DNA of 64,000 nucleotides from Sva-07 sp963743825 (GTDB taxonomy: Bacteria; Actinomycetota; Acidimicrobiia; Acidimicrobiales; Ilumatobacteraceae). Below, piece by piece: positions 30,389-40,161 of this stretch; position 1 is the stretch's first letter; each line of letters begins with the position of its first letter. The notes beneath the pieces are model-generated. The model had not been told where the DNA came from. It worked only from the letters and a program-made list of their open reading frames with translations, and ran no database searches. The DNA lies in the NCBI GenBank assembly GCA_963743825.1, contig CAVURC010000020.1:324817-388816 (forward strand). The letters run 5' to 3'. Both the position numbers and the translations under genes were made by a program.

Positions 30389-31477
30389 GTGTCGGCCACC
30401 GACATGACTGACTATCCGACGTACGGGAACAAGCGCGTGGCGATCGACACGATCATCTCGTCGAGGACGTTCCAGGGGATGCACCCGCAGATGCGAGAAC
30501 GCGTGCGTGAGCTGATCGAGGCCTCGGACGGCAGAGTCGGGCTGGGCCAAGGTCTCCGTGACCCGAAGCAGCAGCTTCAGATGTTCCTCAGCCGGCATGT
30601 TCCGGACCCCAACGGGACGCACACCTACGACGGCAGGCGGTGGAGTCGGCTCGCCGGTATGGCTGCGGCGGCCCCGCCGGGCAAGTCCATGCACGAGATC
30701 GGCCTCGCTGCCGACATGACGGGCGACATGGGCTGGTTGCGCGAACACGTCGCAAGCTTCAACCTGCAGACGTTCGAGAACGTCAATGATGAACCGTGGC
30801 ACGTACAACCGACGGAGCTACCGCGGGGTCGATCGTCGTACGAGACGCAGCCAACATGGGGGCTCCCGCCGTGGGCCAGCCTCACGACCGCGACGGAAGC
30901 GACCGACTCGCCGATGGCGATCACGTCATCGTCGCCCCTCACGCCCGCCCTGTCTGTACGTCCCGGCGACACGGGGCCGGCCGTTGCGGTCCTCATCGAA
31001 GCGCTGATCGCCAATGGGCTCCTGCCGGACTCATCGGTCAGCCGGAACGGTATCTACGGGCCCGAGCCGACACGACTCGTCGAAGAGTTCCAGCGCAGCC
31101 GTGGCCTCACAGTCGACGGCATGGTCGGACCACAGACATGGGGAGCACTTCTCACGGTCGTGAAGCCGGGCGACAAGGGGGCCCATGTCGTCGTACTCCA
31201 GACCACGCTCATCGTTCGCGGGCTGATGCTCGACACCGCCAACAACCGCGACGGCGATTACGGGCCAGCGACGCAAAGTGTGATCCGCCAGTTCCAGACC
31301 CTGGCGGGGCTGGGGAGCGACGGCGAGGTCGGTCCGAAGACATGGACAGCGCTCATCGGAGCGAAGCAACGCGTCGCGGCACAGAGCCGTGGCGGCGGTG
31401 GAGTGGAACCGGACGATGCGGTCGACCTTGACGACCTCGACATGCTCGTCATCTACGAGGGTCTCCCAGCCGAGTGA
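30389..31477 (+). CDS. M15-type (VanY/DacY-like) peptidase with two peptidoglycan-binding repeats
   Basis: 362 residues. The N-terminal domain carries GKSMHEIGLAADMTG and NDEPWHVQP, the SxHxxGxAxD and EPWH zinc motifs of LAS/M15 D,D-carboxypeptidases, which cut peptidoglycan stem peptides. Two PG_binding_1 repeats follow: about 188-250 (NGIYGPEPTRLVEEFQRSRG) and 258-326 (DGDYGPATQSVIRQFQTLAG). An acidic tail (DDAVDLDDLDM) closes the protein. Strikingly, no signal peptide or membrane helix precedes the domains; both possible starts (GTG 30389, ATG 30404) give a soluble N-terminus. The enzyme must therefore reach the wall by another route or act after lysis. It leads the operon; the patatin gene follows after 30 bases. 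Confidence 0.85.
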   Translation: MSATDMTDYPTYGNKRVAIDTIISSRTFQGMHPQMRERVRELIEASDGRVGLGQGLRDPKQQLQMFLSRHVPDPNGTHTYDGRRWSRLAGMAAAAPPGKSMHEIGLAADMTGDMGWLREHVASFNLQTFENVNDEPWHVQPTELPRGRSSYETQPTWGLPPWASLTTATEATDSPMAITSSSPLTPALSVRPGDTGPAVAVLIEALIANGLLPDSSVSRNGIYGPEPTRLVEEFQRSRGLTVDGMVGPQTWGALLTVVKPGDKGAHVVVLQTTLIVRGLMLDTANNRDGDYGPATQSVIRQFQTLAGLGSDGEVGPKTWTALIGAKQRVAAQSRGGGGVEPDDAVDLDDLDMLVIYEGLPAE

Positions 31478-31507
31478 CGGGATGCATCCAGAGGAAGGGG
31501 AGGACAA

Positions 31508-32998
31508 ATGAGTGCAACGCCTGATCCGGCGTTCGCCGGCGACCACGCAGCGACCGCCGAAGCTTCGACCGAGCGCGATATCGGCGTGGCGTTGTCGGGA
31601 GGTGGACACCGCGCGACCGTCTTTGGTCTCGGCGCACTCCTCGCGATGGCGGACGCGGGCTTGTGTGGTCGAACGATCTCGATCAGTTCGGTGTCCGGAG
31701 GATCGATCGCGAATGGCGCCGTGATGGTCGGACCGGATTTCGGAACCGCGCCTGTCGCTGAGATCGAGGCACACATCGCCCGGACGGTGCAGTCAATTGC
31801 GGAGCGCGGCATCCTGCAGGGCGGCGCTCCCGCAACGAAGTGGTACCTGCGTTCGTTCATCGCAAGCATCGTCTTGACCGTGGTCGCGTTCGGCACGGCG
31901 GCCATCGCAGGCATCGCCCAGTGGCCCATCGTCGTGGCGGTCGCGATCGCGCTGTTCTTCGTGTTCGGATGGCTGAGCCTGTGGTTGTTCTCGCAGCGAT
32001 CTTCGGCGACCGAGCGTGCGATCGACAAGGAACTGCTCGGCCATGCACATACGAGCCTCTCCGCCCAGCAGGCACGTGATCTGAGCGTCCACCATGTGAT
32101 CTGCACCACCGACGTTCAGGGCGGCACCACATTCTACTTCAGCAACCGCATGGTCTACGGGTGGGAGTTCGGTGGCACGACGCGACCGTCGTCGATACCC
32201 CTGTCGACAGCGGTCCAAGCGTCAGCATGCGTCCCTGGTGCGTTCCGTGCACGCGTCGTCGAGCTCGAACAACTCAACCTGGAGCCGGGTGCGCTCAGCG
32301 CGAACGATCACCCACCACACGGTGAGGTGGCGGTCGACCGGATCGTCGTCGTCGATGGGGGCGTCTACGACAACATGGCCGACGGATGGGAGTACGGATT
32401 CTCGGATCGTGTGGGGAGGTGGCCGGATCTCTCCGGCGTCCAGTCGGCAGCCGCGCGACAGCTCGTCGTCGTGAATGCATCGTCGGACTGGAACAGCCTC
32501 AGGCCGATGCCCGGCGGCGGCGTCCGCTTCGAACTGGACGCACTGATGCGTTCCAAGGACGTCCAGTATGACGTGTCGACATCGCATCGCCGTCAAGCGC
32601 TCGGCGAACTCTTCGCCAGTTCGACGGATGCGGATCAACTCGACGGCGTGTTCGTCCAGATCAAGGACAGCCCATTCCGGCTCGTCGACAAGTTTACGCT
32701 GAAGCCCGGGTGGACCGCCGGCGACGAGAACCGTTGGGCTGACGAAGCACGCGCCTTCCTCGATCGATACGGAGTGTCAGTTGCCGAGTGGGACAACATC
32801 GCCGCCGCGTCATCGGCGGTGCCAACCACATTGAAGCCACTCGGGACTGACGTCTGCGCTTCCCTACTGGAACATGGCTACATGCTGGCGACTGCGAACC
32901 TCCACGTGATCTTCGGGCACGGTGACATGGCGAGGACGATCGAGCGAGCCCGATTCAGTCGACTCGCACGCGGCCACACGGCGAGTAGCGGACAATGA
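31508..32998 (+). CDS. Patatin-like phospholipase with two membrane helices
   Basis: 496 residues; a GGGGAGG-like site precedes the ATG. The patatin active site is complete: GVALSGGGHRATVFGLG (oxyanion glycines, residues 27-42), the nucleophile elbow SSVSGGS with Ser63, and VDGGVYDNM with Asp283 as dyad partner. Two adjacent hydrophobic helices (~118-163, FIASIVLTVVAFGTAAIAGI and a second) are inserted inside the domain, placing the enzyme at the membrane. Patatins hydrolyse acyl esters of phospholipids; in CBASS (CapV) and related immunity they destroy the host membrane. The stop codon overlaps the start of the CHAT megaprotein by 4 bases, so the two are translationally coupled and probably act together. 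Confidence 0.88.
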   Translation: MSATPDPAFAGDHAATAEASTERDIGVALSGGGHRATVFGLGALLAMADAGLCGRTISISSVSGGSIANGAVMVGPDFGTAPVAEIEAHIARTVQSIAERGILQGGAPATKWYLRSFIASIVLTVVAFGTAAIAGIAQWPIVVAVAIALFFVFGWLSLWLFSQRSSATERAIDKELLGHAHTSLSAQQARDLSVHHVICTTDVQGGTTFYFSNRMVYGWEFGGTTRPSSIPLSTAVQASACVPGAFRARVVELEQLNLEPGALSANDHPPHGEVAVDRIVVVDGGVYDNMADGWEYGFSDRVGRWPDLSGVQSAAARQLVVVNASSDWNSLRPMPGGGVRFELDALMRSKDVQYDVSTSHRRQALGELFASSTDADQLDGVFVQIKDSPFRLVDKFTLKPGWTAGDENRWADEARAFLDRYGVSVAEWDNIAAASSAVPTTLKPLGTDVCASLLEHGYMLATANLHVIFGHGDMARTIERARFSRLARGHTASSGQ

Positions 32999-35900
32999 CC
33001 CCAGTCACCGTCCGAGCACTGCCGGCCAAGTGCGGCGACTGCCTCGTCATCGAATACGGCTCCGCGGGCACCAGGCCCTATCGGATCCTGATCGATGGCG
33101 GACTCAAGGGCAGCTACGACGAGGGGCTCGGTAGATATCTGAGCGAATCACCCGATCAACCGACCGAGTTCGACGTCGTGGTCGTGACCCACATCGATCT
33201 CGATCACATCGAGGGGGTCATCGAAGCACTCGCCCAGAAACAGCTGACCACCGAGAGTATCTGGTTCAACGGACGCGACCAGCTCGAGGACCTGATGGAT
33301 GCCGACGCCGCCAATCGTGGCCACCGCCAAGGAGACGCCCTCGACGAACTGATCCCACCGAACAAACGCAACCCGGTCGTCGGAGGCAAGGCGATCCACG
33401 TTCCGGAGTCCGGTACCGTCCAGCTGGACAAGATGCCCGGGCCGGCACGCTGCACACTGCTCTCACCTTCGCGCGACCGGTTGGAGCAACTGCTGAAGAA
33501 GTGGCCGAAGCCGACGCGTGGCGACTCGATCACGGATCTTTTCGACACCTTCGACGATGCCACGGACGTCGACGGGACGGATACTCGCGCCACCGGGGCG
33601 TTCGGCAAGGACAGCAGTGTCGCGAACGGATCGAGCATCGCCTTCCTCCTCGAAATCGACGACGTCAAACTCCTGTTCACCGGCGACGCATACGCGAGTG
33701 ACCTTGAGTCGACAATCAAGCAGGCACTTGTTCAGCGGGGGGAAGCCAAGCTCGCCGTCGATCTGTTCAAGCTCTCGCACCATGGCAGTCGGCAGAACAT
33801 CACCGATGGACTGCTCAACCTGATCGACCCCGCCATGATCCTCATCTGCACCGACGGATCCAAGTTCAAGCACCCGGATGTCGACGCCCTGCAGAAGATC
33901 CGTGCCCATTACCCCGACGTGCCGATCCGGTTCACCGACAACACCGAGATCATCGTCGCGAGGGCCAACTCGATCGGCCTCCAGGCGCCGAAGCCCGATC
34001 AACTGCCAGTCGAGCTGCACTTCGGTGACAAGTCCCCGACCGACGATCACGCGACTGCGCCGCGGCCGACCATGAGTGGCCCGCCAGGCCACAGCGCCGC
34101 TGGGAAGCGAAGGCAAGAACGGGGGTCGAACGGCGTCAAGATCCGCGGTGAAAACCTGGGGGCACGACTCGAGTGGGGCGGTGGCCCCTCCACGCGCGAC
34201 GCCACGAGCCTCGTCGACATGTCGACGGCACTGGCGACTCACGAGTCCACCGAGGAAGGATCCGTCTGCTTCGAGCTGGTCGCCGAAGCAACGATCCACG
34301 AGTTGGAGCAGACGGGCCGAGGCGGCCGCGGTGTCGTCGAGTCGGGCGAACTGATCGTCGAGCTGGGACGACGTGACGACGAGGAGCAGCGCATAGTCCT
34401 CGTCGAAGAGAACGGTCAGTACGGCTGGTATCTCCCCGAACGCGACGCCGACAACGTCGTGGTCGCGGCAACGTTGGGCGCGCCGGGAAGTCGCGGACGC
34501 GTCACAAGTCTCCTGCGACGCAAGCTGAGGGTGATCGCGCTCAAGGGGCTGGAGAAGGCCGCCGGCGCGGCGACGCACGCCGCAGTCGGCGCGTACGAGC
34601 AACGCCGCAACCCGCCCGGGCTGCGCACATGGACCGCCGGCAACTACGCGGCGCACACCGTCGAGGCGCCGGACCTGACCCGTTTCAGCCGTGACGGTCG
34701 CAGCCTGCTCGTCATCCATGGCTTCATGGGATCGATCCACGGATCGTTCGGGTTCTCGGAGGCGACCGTCCGTCGGCTCGGTGCGGCCTACGACGACCGC
34801 ATGATCGCGTTCGATCACCCCACGTTGGCCGCGACGCCGCGAAAGAATGCGGAGGACCTCCTTGATCGCCTCGACGGCCACGAAATGAGCCTGGACATCC
34901 TCGCCCACTCACGTGGGGGCCTGGTCGCCCGTGAGCTGACGAGGTTGAGCGAGGGCTCCAAGATCGCCGTCCGCTCGATTGTGTTCGTCGCGTCCCCGAA
35001 CGCCGGCACGCCCCTCGCGGACCCCGATCGGCCATCCGGTCTGCTCGACGGTGTCACCAACCTCGTGGGGAACGTTCCCGGAACGGACGGCTTCGGCCTC
35101 GTGTTGGAGATGCTTGCCGACGTAGCGATGCACGGCGCGCTCCCCGGCCTCGAGGGGCTGGTCGCGATGCAGCCCGGAGGCGACTACCTCACAGAACTCA
35201 ACAGCCATCCGACGCCTGAACACATCGTGCTTCGTTCGATTGCTGCAGAGTACGAACCCGCGGCCACCGCGGGCTTCCTGCAGACGAAGTACGACGACAC
35301 ACTCGACATGTACTTCGGGCAACTCCGCAACGACCGCATCGTGCCCACCTCGAGCGCCTACGTCCGGTCCGGCAGCTTCCAGGTGAGACCAGGTCAGCGC
35401 CTCGTGCTCGACGCGTCCAGAGGCGTCGATCACAGCTCGTTCTGGACCGATCCCCGAGCGACACGCCAGCTGCTGACGTGGCTGTCCGCAGACGAAGACG
35501 CACGGACGACACCGGAAGTCCCCGAGTCGGAGACAGACCCCGAGGCGGAGACCGCAAACGTTGCCGAATCCATGTCAGTCGAGTCGATCATCGAGAGTGT
35601 CCAATCCCTGCCGGACTCGATCCGCAAGAAGCTCGGCGCCATGTCCGGAGGGGTGGCCGGAATGGCGTCACCACCAACAGGACAACGCGATGCAGTGATT
35701 CTCCTGCCCGGCATCATGGGCTCCCATCTCGCAGTAGATGGTCGCACGATCTGGGTCGATGCGCTTCGACTGGCCCGCGGTGGTCTCGGCGACCTCGCCT
35801 ACGACGACAACTGTCAGGTCAGCGCCGTCGGTCTCAATCACACCTACCTCCCCTTGATCACGAGACTCGCTCGGAACTGGGACGTCCATCTGTTCCCATT

Positions 35901-38900
35901 CGACTGGCGCGCCGACGTTCGCAGATCGGCGGACTCCCTCGACGAGCTCGTTGAGCGACTTCGTGCCGAACACCCCAAGCGGGGGGTCAACTTCGTCGCG
36001 CACTCGATGGGAGGTCTTGTCGTGCGGGCGTTCGTCGCCAAGCACCGGCAACGTTGGGTCGAACTCGCGGAGATCGACGGCGCGTCGAGCGGACGGCTCG
36101 TGATGCTGGGCACCCCGAATCGAGGGTCGTACTCGATCCCATTGACGCTGCTCGGGCGCGAACTCGCGGTGCGAGGTCTCGCAGCGATCGACCGCAAGCA
36201 CACCAACGACGAGGTCGGCGCAATCGTCGCCGGGTTTCCCGGCATCTATCAGATGCTGCCGTTCGCGGAAGGTGTCGAGGACGACAACTGGAACGATCTG
36301 TACGACAGGGCATCCTGGGGTGACGCCGCGCACGTTCAACCCGAACTGCTTGCGCTGGCGCGCGACACGCATGTGATGCTCGCCGCGAACGGCGTCGACG
36401 CCTCGCGCTTCTGCTACGTCGCGGGACATGGGAAGGACACGCCCTATCGCGTCACGATCGAGGACGGCGAGGAGATGCGCATCGGACAGTTCGCAATGGG
36501 CGACGGCCGCGTCGCCCATCGACTCGGTGAACTCGACGATATGCCGATGTACTTCGTCGATGCGACACACGGGGGGTTGATCTCGAACCCCTCGGTGCTC
36601 GACAAGATCGACGATCTGATCAGGGACGGTACGACGTCGACCACCGATCGATTCCTCGCAAAGGCGCCCGCCCGCCGCGGTGCCGGCGGTCAGCTACCAA
36701 GAATGCTCGCCATTGGCGACATCGACCGTCAGCCGCTTACGCCGGTCACCTGCACGCGTGGCGGCGCCCTTCGCCCACCGACCAGCGACGACCGACGCGT
36801 GATGGACGACGCATTGTCCATGATTCTCGGCGGAGAGCCCGACGAGCCGAGTCGGTCGCGAGTCAACGTCACTGTCGTTCACGCGAGCCTGGAGCAGACC
36901 AGCCACCCCGTCGCGGTTGGACACTATGCACGGATGCCGGCCGAAGGTGCGGAGGGATTCCTCGACTGGAAGCTGGGCGGGGTGCTCAACGCCCGCTATC
37001 GCCTCGGGCTGACCGCCGATGACCCCGGACGCACTCTCGTCGTCCGCTCCCGCGAAGGGCAGTGCCCAGGTGGCGCAGTCGTCGTCGGCCTGGGAGAGTT
37101 CGGCCTGCTGACCGAGTCGGTACTGACGGAAGGAATCTGCGACGGCGTGCTGCGCCTCGCCCGCATGCGGATCGAAGCAGGCATAGACCGTACCGAGCCG
37201 TTCGGGTTGGCCTCGGTGCTCATCGGAACACCCGGCCGTTTCGGGTTGGAGATCGAGACGTCGATGATCGCGATCATCGAAGGGGTCATGGGGGCGCTCG
37301 GCCGGCTCGGCGATGACAGGCCGAACCAATTCGATCTCGAGTTCGTCGAATTGTACCAACAGCAAGCCGATGACGCCGCCAAGGTGCTCTGCACGATACG
37401 CGAGGAGATCGACCAAAATCTGCTTGTCACCATGGACCTCGACATCACCGCGGTCGTCGAGACACGCGATGGCGGACGCCCTGGCGCCCCAACTCACAAC
37501 GCCTCCGGTCGGCCATGGATTCGGATGCAAGCGTCGCTTCAACCTCCCGACCCGTCGAAGGTGTCGCCGGTCAGCGAAATCAGCGTGTCTGTTCTCGCTC
37601 GGCAGGCGCAAGCCGACAAGCTCACCCACCAAGTCGACCTCGACAAGATCAGCGACTATGTCAGCGCGGCGATCAACAACTCCAGTACCGACAGCATCGG
37701 ACATACGCTGTACGAGCTCCTCCTGCCGCACCGCGTCAAGCTCGAACTCGGGCGGTCCGAGAACATCCACCTACTCGTTGATGAACAGCTCGGACAGCTG
37801 CCGTGGGAACTCCTCGCCGCTAACGATTCCGGCGGGCCGGCTCGAAGTGCGCTCGCGCTGCGGGCAGGATTCCTCCGCCAATTGCAGAGCGAGCAGGTCA
37901 CTCGGCAGGGCTCCGTACGGCCCACCGGCCTCCAAGCACTCGTGATCGGTGACCCGCCAACCAGCTTCGGCAGGTTGGCGGGAGCGCGCCGCGAGGCGGG
38001 CGAGGTCGCAGAGTTGTTGAAGAGCTTCGACTGGGACGTCAACGAGCACATCTCCCAGGCCGACGACGAGGCAGGAACTCAGTGGGCCGAGATCGACAAC
38101 CTCCTTCACGCTGCCCCCTACCGGGTCGTACATGTGGCAGCACACGGCATCTTCGATCCCGACGAGCCGAACCGCAGCGGTGTCGTGACCGGCGTGGGAC
38201 CACATCACCGACTCACCGCGATCGACTTCCGCTCGATGTCCGTGCAGCCTGATCTCATCTTCCTGAACTGCTGTCACCTCGGACGGCTCGAAGCCGGAGA
38301 TGACGAGGACAAGCTCGAATCGTGGCTCGACCCTGAGCAACTTCGGCAGCCGCACAAGTTGGCTGCAACCGTCGCGACGCAGCTGATGCAGAATGGCGTC
38401 AAGGCCGTTGTTGTCGCTGGATGGGAGGTCGACGACCAGGCAGCGGCGGCGTTCGCTGACCGGTTGTACCGGTGCCTGCTCGATGCCGAGCCCTTCGGCG
38501 ATGCGGTACGAAAGGCACGAACGGCAGCGTTCGACGTCACCGGGAAGTCATCAAACACCTGGGGCGCCTATCAGTGCTACGGCGACCCCGACTTCCAGCT
38601 CGTGACCGGTTCTCGCCCGCGACACGGCCGTGAACCGATCGTCAGCGACAACCAGCTGATCCAGGACCTGCAGATCCTGACCGGCAGCGCCGGGCAGGCC
38701 GACGACGACTACGTTCGCAGACTCACCGAGGAGTTGGAGAACTTGGTCGAGGAGGCGGGCGATCGAATCGACAGTGCGCACGTCACTCTGGCGATCGGCG
38801 ACGCATACAAGTCTGTCGGTCAGTTCAAGAAGGCCGCCGAATGGTACGAACGATGCTTTCTCTCACCCGACGGCCGTGGCGAGCTTCGAGCGATCGAGCA

Positions 38901-39594
38901 GTACACCAACATGCTGGTTCGCGACGCTGCCAGCACGGCTGATCATGCCGACGTTGCCCCGTTCGAGATGGGAATCACGAAGCTCGAGGCAATCATCTCG
39001 GCAGTCGGCGCTACGTCCGCGCGGCTGTCACTGCTTGGCTCCGTCTACAAGAAGCTCGCAGTCGTGTTGAGTCGGCACCCCGAAGCGGTGATACCGCTCG
39101 ACTCGCCGCTGCCAAGGACCACGAAAGAGGCGCTCGACTTGGCGAAAGCGAAGTACAAGGAAGCCAGCGACGTCGCGCTCGCTGGCCCCGACGGCATGCC
39201 CGACATCCACAGCGCCAACGTATGGTTGCAGCTCGAATACGCCGCACCGCACGGACACCTGGAACGTAACGAGCATCTCGAACTCGGGAAGCGACTACTG
39301 GACCTGGCGACTCCGACGGACCACTCCCCGACTGATTTCTGGGACCGATCCCAACTCGGTGACACGCTCCTCACGATGGCCCTCCTGAAAGGCGACACGG
39401 CGAGTCGCACGGACATCGGGCTAGCCATCCAGCAGTACGTCACAGCCTTCGAAAACCGATCGACGATCAGGGAACGGGACTCGGTACGCGCCCACCTCGA
39501 TGACCTCATCGCGATATTCAGCGACCTGCCCGGCGACGAGGAGCTGGGGCTCGACCGAATCAAGGAACTGAGGCATGGTCTTCCATCGGGTTAG
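32995..39594 (+). CDS. 2199-residue MBL - lipase - LCAT-like lipase - CHAT protease - TPR protein
   Basis: One uninterrupted frame. Residues 1-330: ComEC-type metallo-beta-lactamase fold (THIDLDH 65-71, LFTGDAY near 228, SHHGS 261-265). About 560-830: alpha/beta hydrolase with VIHGFMGS and Ser639 in AHSRGG. About 895-1230: a second hydrolase resembling lecithin:cholesterol acyltransferases, with LLPGIMGSHL (~903), Ser1004 in AHSMGGL and probable His1192 in DATHGG. About 1230-1575: not recognised. About 1580-1870: CHAT caspase-like domain with His1717 in VAAHGIFDP and Cys1760 in FLNCCHLG. The rest is helical, TPR-like (GDAYKSVGQFKKAAEWYERC). No signal peptide. Coupled by a 4-base overlap to the patatin gene. 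CHAT proteases are executioners in several bacterial immune systems; the lipid hydrolases suggest membrane attack. The combination in one chain is unfamiliar to me. Confidence 0.88.
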   Translation: MTPVTVRALPAKCGDCLVIEYGSAGTRPYRILIDGGLKGSYDEGLGRYLSESPDQPTEFDVVVVTHIDLDHIEGVIEALAQKQLTTESIWFNGRDQLEDLMDADAANRGHRQGDALDELIPPNKRNPVVGGKAIHVPESGTVQLDKMPGPARCTLLSPSRDRLEQLLKKWPKPTRGDSITDLFDTFDDATDVDGTDTRATGAFGKDSSVANGSSIAFLLEIDDVKLLFTGDAYASDLESTIKQALVQRGEAKLAVDLFKLSHHGSRQNITDGLLNLIDPAMILICTDGSKFKHPDVDALQKIRAHYPDVPIRFTDNTEIIVARANSIGLQAPKPDQLPVELHFGDKSPTDDHATAPRPTMSGPPGHSAAGKRRQERGSNGVKIRGENLGARLEWGGGPSTRDATSLVDMSTALATHESTEEGSVCFELVAEATIHELEQTGRGGRGVVESGELIVELGRRDDEEQRIVLVEENGQYGWYLPERDADNVVVAATLGAPGSRGRVTSLLRRKLRVIALKGLEKAAGAATHAAVGAYEQRRNPPGLRTWTAGNYAAHTVEAPDLTRFSRDGRSLLVIHGFMGSIHGSFGFSEATVRRLGAAYDDRMIAFDHPTLAATPRKNAEDLLDRLDGHEMSLDILAHSRGGLVARELTRLSEGSKIAVRSIVFVASPNAGTPLADPDRPSGLLDGVTNLVGNVPGTDGFGLVLEMLADVAMHGALPGLEGLVAMQPGGDYLTELNSHPTPEHIVLRSIAAEYEPAATAGFLQTKYDDTLDMYFGQLRNDRIVPTSSAYVRSGSFQVRPGQRLVLDASRGVDHSSFWTDPRATRQLLTWLSADEDARTTPEVPESETDPEAETANVAESMSVESIIESVQSLPDSIRKKLGAMSGGVAGMASPPTGQRDAVILLPGIMGSHLAVDGRTIWVDALRLARGGLGDLAYDDNCQVSAVGLNHTYLPLITRLARNWDVHLFPFDWRADVRRSADSLDELVERLRAEHPKRGVNFVAHSMGGLVVRAFVAKHRQRWVELAEIDGASSGRLVMLGTPNRGSYSIPLTLLGRELAVRGLAAIDRKHTNDEVGAIVAGFPGIYQMLPFAEGVEDDNWNDLYDRASWGDAAHVQPELLALARDTHVMLAANGVDASRFCYVAGHGKDTPYRVTIEDGEEMRIGQFAMGDGRVAHRLGELDDMPMYFVDATHGGLISNPSVLDKIDDLIRDGTTSTTDRFLAKAPARRGAGGQLPRMLAIGDIDRQPLTPVTCTRGGALRPPTSDDRRVMDDALSMILGGEPDEPSRSRVNVTVVHASLEQTSHPVAVGHYARMPAEGAEGFLDWKLGGVLNARYRLGLTADDPGRTLVVRSREGQCPGGAVVVGLGEFGLLTESVLTEGICDGVLRLARMRIEAGIDRTEPFGLASVLIGTPGRFGLEIETSMIAIIEGVMGALGRLGDDRPNQFDLEFVELYQQQADDAAKVLCTIREEIDQNLLVTMDLDITAVVETRDGGRPGAPTHNASGRPWIRMQASLQPPDPSKVSPVSEISVSVLARQAQADKLTHQVDLDKISDYVSAAINNSSTDSIGHTLYELLLPHRVKLELGRSENIHLLVDEQLGQLPWELLAANDSGGPARSALALRAGFLRQLQSEQVTRQGSVRPTGLQALVIGDPPTSFGRLAGARREAGEVAELLKSFDWDVNEHISQADDEAGTQWAEIDNLLHAAPYRVVHVAAHGIFDPDEPNRSGVVTGVGPHHRLTAIDFRSMSVQPDLIFLNCCHLGRLEAGDDEDKLESWLDPEQLRQPHKLAATVATQLMQNGVKAVVVAGWEVDDQAAAAFADRLYRCLLDAEPFGDAVRKARTAAFDVTGKSSNTWGAYQCYGDPDFQLVTGSRPRHGREPIVSDNQLIQDLQILTGSAGQADDDYVRRLTEELENLVEEAGDRIDSAHVTLAIGDAYKSVGQFKKAAEWYERCFLSPDGRGELRAIEQYTNMLVRDAASTADHADVAPFEMGITKLEAIISAVGATSARLSLLGSVYKKLAVVLSRHPEAVIPLDSPLPRTTKEALDLAKAKYKEASDVALAGPDGMPDIHSANVWLQLEYAAPHGHLERNEHLELGKRLLDLATPTDHSPTDFWDRSQLGDTLLTMALLKGDTASRTDIGLAIQQYVTAFENRSTIRERDSVRAHLDDLIAIFSDLPGDEELGLDRIKELRHGLPSG

Positions 39595-39718
39595 TGGTCG
39601 GCCCAGTTTCACGGCACCCACGCCGTTCACGACGTGACACGAGGCGACGAGACCGACCTCGTCGACAACGTCTCTCATGTCCACGCCGACTTGCGCCCAT
39701 GCAACGCTCGGGCGGTCG

Positions 39719-39865
39719 CCCTCCCGTGGCATCGATCTCTGCGTAGTCCGACTTCGTACAGACATCAGTCGTACGTGTGACGCGGAGTGGTGAACAAGAG
39801 GATGCGAGATGGCTCTGTGCGAACTGCTTCTTGATCTGGTGGCCCCAGCCGGCGTCACATTTCCC
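39719..39865 (-). pseudogene. Degraded inverted fragment of the TIR gene
   Basis: Read on the minus strand, this encodes AGWGHQIKKQFAQSHLASS and, after a deletion, YAEIDATGGRPP, matching ADWDRQIKKQLAQSHLLIL and CAETDATGGLPL of the TIR protein at 27877. DNA similarity is strong around 39777-39858. The start, the catalytic glutamate and most of the rest are missing, so it is a relic. Confidence 0.75.
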
Positions 39866-40161
39866 TGGATTGCCACTCAACGCGGGCGTATGGTTACGCA
39901 GAGGGGTGGTTTGCGGGGCTCTTCGAACCGTCCGATCCGACCACGCAACGAGCATGACCATGTGGGAACCCGAACACTTCCCCGGCGCCGACAATGTTGT
40001 CGGCTCCTGCTGCGGAGTGCTCCAGATCGCGCAATCAGAGTGTTGAACGAACTCGCAGCGACCACCTGCAACAGGGACTCGATGAAGTCCTGAACGAGAG
40101 CGTCGCCCACAGGATCACCTGACCAACACCGGTTGGTCGAGACAAGCAAAGGAGAGGTCAT
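39866..40161. other. Non-coding stretch before the papain-like protease
   Basis: No supported gene. The only feature is AAAGGAGAGG just before the ATG at 40162, a strong ribosome-binding site. Together with the TIR relic it separates the protease from the CHAT gene by 567 bases, so the protease probably has its own promoter. Confidence 0.4.
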
